NCBI GenBank assembly: GCA_029204225.1
Contig: CM055097.1
Span: forward strand, 68,123,240 to 68,187,239
Origin: Diphasiastrum complanatum
Taxonomy: Eukaryota; Streptophyta; Lycopodiopsida; Lycopodiales; Lycopodiaceae
Direction: 5' to 3'
Length of the DNA stretch: 64,000 nt
The notes under the pieces were generated by a model. The model was given only the letters and a program-made list of their open reading frames with translations, searched no databases and was not told the DNA's origin. Below, one piece after another: positions 25,011 to 37,390 of the stretch. Position 1 is the stretch's first letter. The number at the start of each line of letters is the position of its first letter. A program made the position numbers and the translations under genes.

Positions 25011-25373
25011 AACAGGTTCATCTTAAAATCAGAAGAAGTCCCTTCTGTCTATATATACAAGAGATTGCTATGAGCCAATTGGATCTGCTTAGAGGCAATA
25101 ACAGATTGATTAGTTGTTGGAGATTTTGTTCGATCATGACAAATGTATTGTTGAGCCACCAATTTGATGATATAGACTTTTGAGAGTTGGAAAAAGGGCC
25201 CTTTGTAAAGATTCTCTTTCTATTTGCTCTCAAATTTTTCTTACACATGGACCAATCAAAACACTCAAATTTGAAATCTATGCAACATAACTTTTTGAGT
25301 CCACATTTTGATTCCACATTAAAAATGGCATAACTTTTTAGTGGTAAGTCTGATTTTAGCGGAGGTTGGTGTG

Positions 25374-25402
25374 TTGGAAAGTGCTCAACAAGCACTTTCC
25401 AA
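25374..25402. repeat. Perfect 12-bp stem inverted repeat
   Basis: TTGGAAAGTGCT (25374-25385) and AGCACTTTCCAA (25391-25402) are exact reverse complements separated by CAACA. It lies in otherwise non-coding DNA before a copia gag. Confidence 0.9.
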
Positions 25403-25841
25403 TGATATTTTACATGACATACTTTTGAGCTATGGTTAAAAAGTCATGGCAAGTCAAAGCTATTACCTAAAAATAGTGTTATAATGTTTTAAAAATACAA
25501 AAAGGATCTTTGCACGAATTCATGTAAGGCCCTTTTGGAGCTCAAAACTCCCATAATGAATCTTGTGTAGGCGAGCTCTAAGAGAGTGATAGCTTCATTT
25601 GTTTTGGTCCAAATCGATTTGTGGGCTGCAGGTGTTGAAGTGACATCAAGCATAAAAGTGCTAGAATCAATATTTGAGTGTGTGTTTTGCTAGGAATTTT
25701 GAGTGGATCTATTTTACCATCATCCAAGCTTGGGCTAGGTTGATTGGGCCGAGATTTAAATCTTCTTAGAGAGCTAGAAAACTGTCTTAGATCATTCATC
25801 TTCAAGAGAGCTTTGTGCATCTCATAGGCAAATCATTCAAT

Positions 25842-26610
25842 ATGTCATCCATGGGTGGATTTTTGTTATAATCTTGTGAGAGACTAACATCCACAAATTA
25901 TGCCATATGGAAAGTGAGGATGGAATCACTATTTGTGATCCATGACCTCTATGATATTGTTCTTGGAGTTAAGTAAGAACCTCAAGGACGTCAAGAACAA
26001 TTGAAATACAAGAAGAAGGCTAGATTAGCCTTGCATTGCTTAAAGATGAATGTAAGCAATGACCTCTTGAAAGAGGTAGCTTCTTGTGCCTCATCCAAAG
26101 AGGCTTGGGATTCACTAAAGAACATTTATGAATCCTACAACACCTCTACTCATGCTAAGGAATCAAGTACTCCAAAGTTGAAGGGAAATGGAGAAAGTGG
26201 ACCTAAGAATCAAATCTTTAAACAAAGAATTGGGCTCAATTGGAGACAAAATCCAAGATCAAGAACTACTACAAGTCATATTGAATGGACTGGGTGATGA
26301 GTTCACCAATCTTGTTCAAACATTTTCCATCTAAGACCAACTTCCAACCATTGACAAGTTACATAATGTGCTTGTGGCCGAGGAGAGTAGGATTCTACAC
26401 CTCAAAGCTAGGATGGAGTCTATGTCACTACAAGGTGGTGAGGAAAACCAAATTTCACATCCAAAGGCAAAAAGAAGTCCTAACCATTCAAGAAGCACCA
26501 AGGCAAGGAGGCCGAGGGCAAGGATGGTGGATCTACCTCCAAAGGAAAGAACAAGAACAAAGCCAAGCTAAAGTGTTTCTTTTGTGGAGAGTCATTCAAA
26601 GAGTAAGCTA
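25842..26610 (+). pseudogene. Ty1/copia gag remnant
   Basis: It starts at ATG 25842 (MSSMGGF). A frame change leads into ERLTSTNYAIWKVRMESLFV, then ARLALHCLKMNVSNDLLKEV and SCASSKEAWDSLKNIYESYN. The C-terminal part near 26285-26590 holds VAEESRILHLKARMESMSLQ, a lysine-rich stretch and a broken knuckle (CFFCGES). It is the same gag type as at 8341 and as the short Gag at 52227 and 60482. It is disrupted by stops and frameshifts. Confidence 0.8.
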
Positions 26611-26639
26611 AAAATTGTTGATCTCTACTCTCCTAAATC

Positions 26640-27165
26640 CATGTTAATCTAGTTCCATTCATATCGATGCAATTTTACATGCATTGTCGCACAATCTGCA
26701 AAAATACTCTATTACTGAAGACATGCAAGAGAATGGCACCCGACTTATCCGAATTGGCCGACTTATCGGGGATCCAACTTGTCGACTCAGCCGAAATATC
26801 AGAAAACCCAACTTGTTCGACATATCGTGGAATTCCAACTTGTCAACTATCCCAACTTAATTGGCCACAACAACAACTCGCTTGACTCTGAATAGTCGAA
26901 GCCTTCTCATGCCCAGTTCCTGTACTGTGCAACGACTTGGACAATGACAACAACAGCCATGATCTCCTCCAGATGGAACAATGGCTCCACACCATCTTCT
27001 TTGTACACTCATTTGCACAAATGTAAATTGTATATAGATAACCATTGTAATCTAATCAGTATGCAGTTAATGAGACAGACATTGTAGATGCTTTCATGCA
27101 TCAATTCTTTCTTTCAGATTGATTGTCAGTAATAAGCTCATAGCTATTACAGAGCGGAGTTAGCT
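26640..27165 (+). other. Possible copia LTR or leader, not resolved
   Basis: This stretch separates the gag remnant from a protease fragment of a different copia type. Short phrases such as CGACTTATCGG and CCAACTTGTCGAC repeat here, and CCCGACTTATCGAC occurs before the element B 3' LTR at 20310. It may contain the 5' part of the element to which the protease belongs. Confidence 0.3.
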
Positions 27166-27167
27166 TC

Positions 27168-27856
27168 TTGAGCACGTGGTTTCGCCCACTAGTGTCTTGT
27201 ACTCACAACATAGAAGAAAAGCCTGAAGCAATCAAAGCAAAGTCAAAAGCCGACACAACGTCAAGAGTAGTCGAACCCACCAACAAGGAAGAAGATGTTA
27301 TTCAGATATTGCAAGTGAACCAACCACGAGATTCAAGATTGTCATATACCACAAGACAAGAACAACAACAAAGGGATCAGATGGAAAATGTAGCTGCAGA
27401 AGCACCACAACCTAACCAATAAACGGATCATGATGCATTCATGATTAGCCATCAAGAAGCATCAAATGACAACTCCTAGTTTTTGGATTCCGGAGCCAAA
27501 CAACACATGGCCAGTCATATCGGATGTTTCAAGTCCTATACACCTTACAGTACCAAAAGATATGTTCACCTAGGTGACAATAGCACACAAGCTATCAAAG
27601 GTGAAGGTACAGTCGGATTAAGCTTTGCAAATGATCAATTCAAAGTACTTTCAAGTGTCTTACATGTATCAAATCTTTCTACAAATCTACTCTCTATAAG
27701 TAGAATTACATATCTAAGACACAAAGTAGACTTCGAATTAGATCATTGTAAGGTAGTCGATAGAACAGGCAAGATCCTAGCGCTCGGAAAGAGACATGGA
27801 TACTTGTACAGATTAAGTCATTGTTTTTCTGCCTCTAGCGGCGGCCGGGGTGCATA
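27168..27856 (+). pseudogene. Ty1/copia gag end and protease remnant
   Basis: 27168-27422 encodes a charged gag tail. After a stop, 27483-27856 encodes the protease with FLDSGAKQHMASH, the phrase VHLGDNSTQAIKGEGTVGLS and VLHVSNLSTNLLSISRI, ending near YLYRLSHC. The sequence closely parallels element B (19440-19780). It is cut off at 27856, where gypsy-like leader sequence begins. Confidence 0.8.
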
Positions 27857-27861
27857 AGGTT

Positions 27862-28682
27862 GGGTTTTTTAAAACTTGTGATTTTTTTTTTCCTATGGGT
27901 ATTTTATCAGTCATATTGGACTATGTTTTTTGGAATGCAGTAGAAGTAAATGGCTTATCTAAATGGAGTTAATTGGGTTTTTTTGGCATTAGAATGATTT
28001 ATTTTAAATACGTTGTTTAAATTGTCGGCATTGCAAATATCCATTGGTATAATTTAATATCACATTAGGCTATTTTGAAAAACTCAGTTTTTTAAGACGT
28101 CGTTTTATTAACGATTATTATACCCATAATGGATCAAAGAACTAAACGAAACTTTTAATTTTTCACTTACATTGCAATGGACAAAGATAATGTTGCAGTG
28201 ATGGGGGACACGGAAATCCGTCTCGCGCATCACCGACCAGTGATGACACGAAAATCCAACTGGCATCACCAGCATACAATGATGAGGCCCTCGATTCAAA
28301 TAAATTATTGCACACTCTGGGCAAGGTAGTATTGTAACTTCACCAGAGTAATAAGCAACGCGATAACCAGATGCAGAACCTATTTAACCAACTACAAGAC
28401 ATCACCTCAACTAACTTGGGCTACCAACCAGAGGTATTTTCCGGCGATAAAAAATTCAAGCGTCTGGAAGTTGTTGAGGACTGGGTAAATCATTGGACAA
28501 GGTATTTTAGCTTGCACAATGTCCCAGAGGATAAGTGAATATCCTCAGTTCTATTGTTTCTCGAAGGCAAGGCCTCCTCATGGTGGAGGGAACTTTCCAC
28601 GAAACCGGTGACTTGGGCTAAAAAGCTTTTGTCACGATAGACGATTTCGAGCTATATATTCATTTTATCAACTGCAAAAATT
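27862..28682 (+). pseudogene. Chromovirus-type leader and gag fragment (second copy)
   Basis: The stretch is similar at DNA level to 47690-48340. Shared items include the leader phrase with CATTGGTATAATTT and TATTATACCC, the gag text NLGYQP, GDKKFKR, VVEDWVN and YFSLHNVPEDK, and the segment GKASSWWRELSTKP. Stops and small deletions break the frame. It ends at about 28682, where a different gag sequence begins. Confidence 0.75.
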
Positions 28683-28957
28683 TGGCAATCATGACAAACG
28701 AGTCACTGTTGACTCAACTGGCCATGTCAAGCCCGCTAAAGTTTATGATATTGGTCGTCAACAACTTATGACGAATCAAATAGTGTTCCGATCCAACCAA
28801 AAGGCCAGTATACAAGATCCATAGACATAATCAATTGGGGTCAGGCACTAGCCACTGTGGACTGTGCTTATTCCAATCGATGTCGTATCGAAACCGTTGT
28901 AGAAGATGTGGATATTCTCCCATCTTCTCCATCATCCCACTTATGATGATTGACCCG
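28683..28957 (+). pseudogene. Tat-like gypsy gag, part left of a nested insertion
   Basis: The plus-strand reading (PTKRPVYKIHRHNQLGSGTS, CGLCLFQSMSYRNRCRRCGY) has the Cys spacing of a gag Cys-rich tail. It ends in the target duplication ACCCG at 28953-28957 and continues at 36041 beyond the inserted element. Frameshifted. Confidence 0.6.
28953..28957. other. Target site duplication ACCCG (left)
   Basis: The same five bases occur at 36041-36045 directly outside the right LTR. Confidence 0.88.
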
Positions 28958-29442
28958 TGTAAAGACCACTAGGGAAAACCCCTAAGATGAGGATAGTAAA
29001 ACACAAGAGAGACTGTGGAGCAAAACCACCCAACCAATCCTAGATCCCTCTGGAGAATCCTCCTGGATCTAGCCCCCAAGCCATGCCAATGTGACAGCAA
29101 GAGGAGAAGAGCTCATCAGGTAACCTAGACTAAGTCGTCGACGGAATAATCACTACCTCAATATATAGAGAGTAGGATCCAGTGCATGAGCGCATGCAAT
29201 TCCCATGCAGGTCAACTATAAATAGGTTACAACTCTACATGCATACCTCCTGCCTATATCAGCACGTACATGCACTACTCCATATGTCTCAATTAGAGTG
29301 TCTGGGTCCTCTCAAGGTCATTAGTCACCAACAGGCCTTGACTTGGAGTTAAATCTAGGCGTGATCAATCATCTCGAACACTGGAGGGCCGGTCTACCAT
29401 ATTAGGACTATTCCAGGTCCTTAACCGAATATGGCCGTAACA
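28958..29442 (-). repeat. 3' LTR of LARD-like element
   Basis: 485 bp, TGTAAAGACCACTA...GGCCGTAACA. It matches 35552-36040 with scattered substitutions and small indels. Confidence 0.92.
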
Positions 29443-29456
29443 TTCTTCCTCCCTTA
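29443..29456 (-). other. Polypurine tract of LARD-like element
   Basis: The minus strand reads AAGGGAGGAAGAA just before the LTR start TGTTACGG. The preceding bases (GAGGACGGAACCTGTTTA) resemble the end of a gypsy pol region, hinting at a gypsy ancestor. Confidence 0.7.
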
Positions 29457-32400
29457 AACAGGTTCCGTCCTCAAAACGGAAAAAAGAAAACATGAAACTA
29501 TTCCTTAAGCTTTCAAATCTTACCCATGAACCTTTATTCTTAGTCTGATCTTTTCATTTGAATAAGTACTCAAAGATGCAACAATTCAAAAATTGCTTGC
29601 CTCTACTCAATGAACACTAACTCAAATTCCAAAAGATACACTAAGCTATAAACCCTCCAAATGGGTAGATCTTATCCAAAATAAATACTCATCACCTTCA
29701 TATAATCCCAATTACATGAAATTCTGGATGATTTTACTTTATTTCAGAAATCAAATCCAAAAGCTAAAGAAATTCCATGTCAATTTCTTGTAGAAAATAA
29801 GGCTTCTTGATACAAATATTCTTAGAATATTCTAATATTCTAAAATACCACAATTCGGTCATCTAAAATCTCTAGGAGATCCATCAAGTCTCAGACAATT
29901 ATAACTCAAACCAGAATATTGCAGTTACTCTAATGAGTTAACAGCCCCATTTCTAGCATCATATGCAAGAAATCAGCATCTATCTATATCTTAATAGATT
30001 TATCTGTCTCCTACAAAACTAGCGATTTAGACTGAACTTTGTACACAAGCACTACAATCTAAGGTAAGCAAATCCCTCATAAGTATGCAAATACTAATGA
30101 AAATGCCTGGGAGATCCACACAATCTCAATTACGCACTGGAGTAAAGGAATTTAGAGTTCAACCATCAGATCTAAATCCTTAACTCACCCAATTGATCAA
30201 GAATTACTCATTATCTTTAGAATCTTCACATTTCCTTATAATCTTCATCTTTAAGTATCAGTTTACGATTCGTCAATCATAAACATTTAGAATCTTATGA
30301 TTTGTCAATCATAATTTCAGGATTCCAAAACCATACTTAATCATTGGAAGATACTGGAGTATATGTACAACATACAACTCTGGAAATATAAGAATCATCC
30401 TGAAATCTTTCCACAAGGAAAAATCACTAGATTCCAAGAATATCCTTCCAAACCTATTCTTAACCAGATTATGAGTTCCAAATTCTACCATCATCCAAGA
30501 CTATTATAACATTCATTTTTAACAATATAAACTTTATACTATCTCCTAGAACATCATCTAGAGATTACAAAGTTCTGCTGAATTTCCAAAATTCAGTTTA
30601 CCATTCTTGGCACCATTAGGATCTGGTATCCAATTGAGCTCATAGGGATACTATCACTAATGAATTAAGTTTATTTCTAAACTGAGAAATACCCATCCAA
30701 GAAATCAATATCCTATGCACACAATTCCTGATGAATGCAAATGACTCATAAATTATGTGTCTTACAAGCAATACACACAAAACAAACAGTTTCCAGTGAA
30801 TTCTCTTCACACTTTCCGTTTTATCAATTAACTTCCACAGGAGTAAATCAACTACTCAAGTTAAACGCTCATGATTTAGAAATCTTAAATGTCCAAGTGC
30901 AGCTCTTAATTGTACATGTACAACACCACATTTAGATCCATATCCAAATCACTTATAAGTTAATCTATAGATCTATTAAAACAGATCTGTTAACTCTGCA
31001 AGTATCTGTTTCCACAATACTTGATTATATGTCTATGTTCAACAACTAGGTTAAGTGCACCAGATAACCTTAGTAACTAGGAATACATAGCAGATCCACA
31101 CAAGATTAATCGTGCACATATGAGAAAAATCTCACTATGACCCAGTACATGAACACATATGTCATTATTAGGCAGATTCCTCCAAAATCTGCATATGTTA
31201 CTCACATATATCACTGAGAATCTTGTAACTCAGCTATAGAAAATTCTATTTCTCTTGAGTAAATAACATATCCGGGAAATCTATGAAGTGAATAATAACT
31301 AAGATTAGGCTGACTTATACAGACATCTTTCGACAAAAGGTTCAGATTAAAGCTTTATTCTACTGATCCAATCCATAACTAAATAATATTTGGTAGCCAA
31401 TCAGTGAACCTAATTTAATCTTTACCATTACTTCCCATATTCATGAATATCTCACAACTCAAAAACCCCAAATCTCCTCTAGTTCCAGATTATTCAAAAT
31501 AATCACTAAGGATTTTCTCTATTCACACTGGATAGTTCCACCATTGCACACAAACTGGATTCCTCCAAAAAAAATCTATGCAACCGATTAATCTCATGAA
31601 AGTCTGATTCCTATCATTTTCTTCTCCCCCTTTTAAAAGAAATTTCAAAATTTCAATTAAAAGGTTCCCAGGAGACAACGTATAAGATATCGAAGATTTG
31701 AAAAAGTCAGTAATGAGTATTCAATACTATTACAAACCGGACTTTTTCCATAAAATATCTTATCCCGATTGATAGAAACATTACTTTCAATAATCAACTA
31801 TCAAATAGAGATAATAATTTGGGCTCAGGAAGTCTAAATTCCACTTAATCAATTGAAAACATCAATCGATTCTGAGCTACATTCACAAAACTGAAGTGGA
31901 AGCATGAATTCATATAACTTAAACAGTCCTTCAGAACCAAGTTCTACATTGGAAGGAATTATATTAATCTCAATCCAATTGTCTCGTATATAAGAAATTT
32001 CTAAAAAGTAGAGGTTTAAAATTAATAGAGAAATAGCTTTTAAGCGTTTTCGATTTGGAATTTATGAGATACCATTGAGGGATCCGGATCTATATCTCAT
32101 AACCTCTCCAAATACCCTAAATAGGCTTTCCCAATGGTTTCAACTATTAGATTTACAAATAATGTAAATACTAACCATTGGTCTACAGATCATTCTCACA
32201 CAAGAATTCCCTTTTTGAAATCACTGATGTCCCATACCATCAGTTTTCTCTCCAAGAAAGTCCTTTGCTTTTAGATCTGACCATCAAAAAATCAAAAAGA
32301 CTATCTGACCATCCTATATCCAATATAGGGTCCAATCTTCAAATGTTTTCAAGAAAGATACCTCCAACTATTGAATTCTCCATTTCCTTAGGTTTTCATA

Positions 32401-35400
32401 GTAGATGACAACATCATCTAAGAATACCACTAGGCATTGACCCCAATACGAACGAGATATCAAACCTTGTTCATATACAGTCGATATGACCTGAGTTTAT
32501 TCTTCAAAACCAAAGGAAAAAAATTCAATATAGCTGAATTATACCAATAGATACCCAATATCTAAATCCAAAATGGTACAAAGAATTCAATTCCTTCAAG
32601 AAGATCACTAAATTGCATTATCCTATAATTCAGAGATCGAAACCCTCTATCTTGATTTTCAATACCAGATATGCACATATCTATTCCACCAAATACCAGA
32701 GTACCTCCAAATTTGTTCCTAATGGATCGCAATAATCCAGTTCAAAATTGTGATTTAACAAGAATCTGCACATGGCTTTACCGTCACATAAACAACCCAT
32801 CTGGGTACTATCCATCCCGAATTCCTACCATCTGAGAGTTACAACTCTTAGGAACAAGGCTCATTACAGTACAAATGTGAACCAAGTGTCATTCTAGTTC
32901 CATGTCACAATTTTCCATAACAAAATAGGGTCAACTCATGGTCCTATAGATATTCAAAATAAATTCAACTTAATGCATTCAAAAAAATCGTTGCTATGCA
33001 ATTTCCAAACAGGGATTAACCAATCCAAATTACACAACGTTGTCACATTTACCTACCCAGGTGTCTCATTTTCTTCCTCCCTTAGAATTTTCGGTCATCC
33101 AAAAATTCTTTTAGCGAAGGTCCCCGAAAATTACTTAGACACAAATAAATGCTAGGCTACTTCCTTTTTGACCACTACAGTTCTTTTCATTACTTTGTTA
33201 AAGTTGCCTAAATCAATGGAAAATCAATAACTTTTGGATCCAAGTACTCTTTACAATATTCGATATACTTGTTTTTTAATTGAATATAGAAGTACTTTTC
33301 AAAAAATTACGATCCTATTCCGTTTCATTCACTTTAACAAGTATCTGAAAAAACTTTAGTTTTCTCAATCCTAAAAATCGAAATCTTTTAGGATAAACCT
33401 ATCGGTGCATCACAGAGTCCAAAGGAAGAACCAATAAATATCCTTTAAATCTATTAACTGGGAATATTTCTATTCCAGAGTTAAACTTAAAAAACACAGT
33501 ACCAGGAACCCAAAATTCCCATTAACTGGGTACTTGCTTGTAAACAGTACCACTATCATCGTTTTGTCAAGATCGATTTAGAAAAAAATTCAAACCGATT
33601 GATACAGCTTGACACAAAAACAACGGTATTAAGTTCTCAAAAAACTAGGCTTATAGGTGACTGTGAAGTTGATAAGGCCTCAAGCATGCATATTGCCCAT
33701 GGAAAAGAAAAACTAAATTCCTCTTGCCAAGACCGGGAAGCTTCTTTCAAAACGACAGGGTTACCGCAATAACTACCGAGCACCAAGAAACCAAAGTTCT
33801 TCAAACTGGGTGCTTGTAATAAAATTTTCGGATTGATTCCAAAAATTACCACCTGTCAAGCCCTAAGAAAACCTCGGTCATCCGGCATGCAAAGCATCGA
33901 TTGGACAATCATGCAATTTCTCAAACTGCAATCATGTCGGTAGCATGCACCAAATCAACTATAATCACCAAAAAACCCATGTAGAAGGAAAAAACCTAGT
34001 CCCACATGCAAAAACCGTAATAGGTTATGCAAAGAGGAGGCCAACTCCTACAGCCGCCACCAACAAGGAAAGAGGCTGCCCGAAGCAAGCGAAGGAGAGA
34101 GCTTCAACAAACGAGAGGGGGAGAGGGATCTGCCGTGTGGAACGCTCCTCCTCGGCCCTCTGCTGTGCCTCAAGAAAAGGAAATATGCGCACCTCACCAT
34201 CATGATTAGCATCAGCGATCTACACCGCCATTCAATGCTAAAATCAGGTCAGATGGCACCTAAACAGTTCGGAAATAGGCGCAACAGCCCACCAACTGTT
34301 TCGCGACAGCTATCCATCCTTCAACATTGCAATAAGAGGTGGGAAGGCGCACCCAAACAATCCTACTGTTCGCATGGTTTCCAAGCTCAACGAACTGCAA
34401 ACAACCCACGCCGTTTCAGCAGCCAAAAAGACTTAAAAGTGATCCCAAATCACTCACATATCAACATGTGAGGATTCCAGCACTCTAGAAGCATCAATAG
34501 CGCTTCACCAGCACACATACAAGCACGAGTCCTTCAAAGAAGTCATTCAACGCCCTCAGTCCACATCCATTTTGCAGGGAACAAATGTCTTCCTGATCAG
34601 CTGGTATTTCCAGCATTCAGAATGGAAGCGCTTTGTCTCTAGCTATCTATGTTCCCATGCCTTTTCAACTCCAACAGACTAAATCTGTAAAGATTCAACA
34701 GAAAGGCAAATACATAGCCCAAAGCAGAGTCAACAAACCAGGCCTCATTCGATCAGTTCCACAACTCATTCCCAAAATGGAGGTACCAGACTGTTGATGA
34801 ACAGCAAGCAGAAGGTTTCAAAGTTATTTAGCTTGCATGTAATCACATAACAGGGTTACACTCACTTCTCCTCCAGATTTGCTTGCAGGGTAGCAATTCC
34901 CTATAGCTTTACTTAGCATTGAGCAGAGGTTCAAAAAACTTGGTTGCTCACTCAACCCACAATCTATATCTGCTACAGTTAGAGAATCCGCAATTTACAC
35001 TATCCATTCAATGTTTTCAGTTAGCAGATTACAGTTTTGCATGTATCACAAGAGAGTTAATCTCAAAAAAAAATTAAATCTCACATGCAAACCATAATTT
35101 CCAGATTTCCAGCAAGAGTCAGTTTATTCAAACCCGATAAATCGAATCCTCGTCAATCTATCAATAAACATCTTGCTACCAAATCTGAATCAAAACTGTC
35201 CAAAACATTATAGATTCATGCAAATCATTCATCTAAAAATAACAGATTTAACCAAGAAAGTAGAGCAAATCATTCTACTTCAAACAAAAAATTTTCCAAG
35301 GCCTCAGAAATTAAGAATGAATTTCTCACTAATCCACTGAATCTCTAACAACATCAAACAAGGAGAAGAGCACTCTACCACCAAGTTTGAAAAGCATGCA

Positions 35401-35537
35401 AGAATTAGTGAATTCAAGCCGAAATTTCCCTAAAAAAAAAAAACAGCACTCCATCCAAGATGTGAATCCAAGTGCGTTCCAATTTCGATTTGATGTATAA
35501 CTTCTCTCCATCCCATCCAAAAACTGCATCTTAGCCG
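29457..35537 (-). other. Interior of LARD-like element, no coding capacity recognised
   Basis: About 6.1 kb of AT-rich sequence with stops in all frames at short spacing. A GC-richer island lies at 33950-34350. No RT, integrase, protease or gag motif was recognised on either strand. Confidence 0.6.
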
Positions 35538-35550
35538 GGCTCTGATACAA
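35538..35550 (-). other. Primer-binding site of LARD-like element
   Basis: The minus strand reads TTGTATCAGAGCC, one mismatch from TGGTATCAGAGCC, one base inside the LTR. Confidence 0.75.
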
Positions 35551-35551
35551 A

Positions 35552-36040
35552 TGTAAAGACCACTAGGAAAAACCCCTAAGATGAGGATAGGAAAACACAA
35601 GAGAGACTGTGGAGCAAAACCACCCAACCAATCCTAGATCCCTCCTGGAGAATCCTCCTGGATCTAGCCCCCAAGCCATGCCAATGTGACAGCAAGAGGA
35701 GAAGAGCTCATCAGGTAACCTAGACCAGGTCGTCGACGGAATAATCACTACCTCAATATATAGAGAGTAGGATCCAGTGCATGAGCGCATGCAATTCCCA
35801 TACAGGTCAACTATAAATAGGTTACAGCTCTACATGCATACCTCCTGCCTATATCAGTCACACGTACATGCACTACTCCATATGTCTCAATTAGAGTGTC
35901 TAGGTCCTCTCAAGGTCATTAGTCACCAACAGGCCTTGACTTGGAATTACATCTAGACATGACCAATCATCTCGAACACTGGAGGGCCGGTCTACCATAT
36001 TAGGACTATTCCAGGTCCTTAACCGAATATGGCCGTAACA
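35552..36040 (-). repeat. 5' LTR of LARD-like element
   Basis: 489 bp and the direct repeat of 28958-29442. It is followed by the duplicated target ACCCG. Confidence 0.92.
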
Positions 36041-36682
36041 ACCCGATTCCTATAGCTTGGTGCCCAGGAGAACCTAGCGTCTCTACCGCCCATGTTTCCG
36101 AAGAAGGTATTCTTTCCATGGATGATGTTGAAATGACAGATGAACATGTACTCCTTTATCTAGATGCCCAACGTTATCTGCCAAAATCAATTCCTCAGGA
36201 GATCAAGTCACCAAGGCCGTTGGCTCATGTCCAATTGACATCCAAAGTACCCAACACACAAGCATATAGCTATGCCCAAGCCCAAAGTATACACATGGGA
36301 TGTGTATCCAGACGAAGTCTGGGATACAATCGATGACGACATGATAAGTGAGGCAACAACACCGCCCACTCAAAAACCACAAGAACCTCGGTTACAAAAA
36401 AATAAAATTATCGATACAAAATTAACCGAGCATCAAAAACATGTGCGTGAGAAGCTTAAGCAGCCGATTAAGCCATTTTCTAAAGAGATAGAAACCAAAC
36501 TCTCAGACCAAGCTTCCACGTCCAGTAGTGACTCAACTCAGGTGATTCCAAAAGTTCCAAGAAACTTTGTGGAACCACGTTTCGATCTTCCACAAAAATT
36601 TAAAGATTTCACATTGGATGACGTTGTTATCCAGTTACCGCAGCCACACCGGGAACCTATACCAAAGTTCCAACTCCTTTGA
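36041..36682 (+). pseudogene. Tat-like gypsy gag, part right of nested insertion
   Basis: The reading frame resumes after the insertion as IPIAWCPGEPSVSTAHVSEE then MDDVEMTDEHVLLYLDAQRY. A frameshift near 36280 leads to the C-terminal part (TWDVYPDEVWDTIDDDMIS, then KFKDFTLDDVVIQLPQPH). The tail matches the minus-strand gag at 11833. Disrupted by the LTR insertion and the frameshift. Confidence 0.72.
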
Positions 36683-36699
36683 AGGACCAGATAAAACGA

Positions 36700-37390
36700 T
36701 GTCGTTAACCATTAATGATCCTGACGAGGAGATGGATCGAATAGTTCATATTGGTGCACACCTTTCGTTCGAACAACTTTCTGATTTGGAAACTTTACTT
36801 CGCAAATGCAGGGATGTATGTGCATGGAACTATACAGAAATGAAAGGAATTTCGTCTGAAGTAGTGGTCCACACGATTCCTTTAGAAGACAACGCTAAGC
36901 ATGTTAGGGCTAAACCTTACAGAAGTAACCCCATCTATCGCGAGAGAATCGATGAAGATATTAAGAAATTACTGGATGCTGGTTCAATTAATGAAGTCCA
37001 ACATATTGATTGGGTATCACCCATTGTGGTTGTACCCAAGAAAAACGGCAAACTTCGTATCTGTGTCGATCTCAAGAACCTTAATGCGATCACGAAGAAA
37101 GACCATTTTCCCTTGCCTTTAACGACCCAAATCTTAGAGGAAATGGCAGGAGCTGAAGCTTTCAGCTTATTGGATGGATTCAGCGGTTATTTCCTTGTTC
37201 AAATAGCCCCTAAAGATAAACATAAAATGGCCTTTGCCACAGAGAACGAGGTTTATGCTTATAATGTCATGCCTTTTGGCTTATGCAACACCCCTTCAAC
37301 GTTTCAGAGGGTCATGCAACTGGCCTTCCAAGACCTGTTACATCGGATTGTCGAGATTTATCTCGACGATCTGGGTGTAATTTTTTGCTT
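36700..37390 (+). pseudogene. Tat-like gypsy reverse transcriptase
   Basis: One open frame contains LRKCRDVCAWNYTEMKGISS, HIDWVSPIVVVPKKNGKLRI, CVDLKNLNAITKKDHFPLPL, LLDGFSGYFLVQIAP, VMPFGLCNTPSTFQRVMQL and the catalytic box IYLDDLGV at about 37355-37380. The conserved residues of palm motifs are present. The frame ends right after the YLDD box, where thumb and RNase H are deleted. Confidence 0.88.

Larger units (their letters stand above)
28958..36040 (-). mobile_element. Large non-coding LTR element (LARD-like), minus orientation
   Basis: A 7,083-bp unit bounded by near-identical direct LTRs (28958-29442 and 35552-36040) and the 5-bp duplication ACCCG. A primer-binding site lies next to the right LTR on the minus strand (TTGTATCAGAGCC, one change from the tRNA-Met type). 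A purine tract (AAGGGAGGAAGAA on the minus strand) abuts the left LTR. The element therefore reads right to left. The 6.1-kb interior has only short ORFs and no recognised gag or pol, as in large retrotransposon derivatives mobilised in trans. A very decayed pol cannot be excluded by eye. Confidence 0.82.

Noticed and set aside
27838-27860. GCGGCGGCCGGGG stretch as possible cloning-vector junction
   Set aside because: No vector sequence follows and there is no complete NotI site; it coincides with a copia/gypsy junction.
29443-35551. Hidden gag-pol in the LARD interior
   Set aside because: Scanned on both strands for RT, integrase, protease and knuckle motifs by eye; none found, though a sensitive profile search was not possible.
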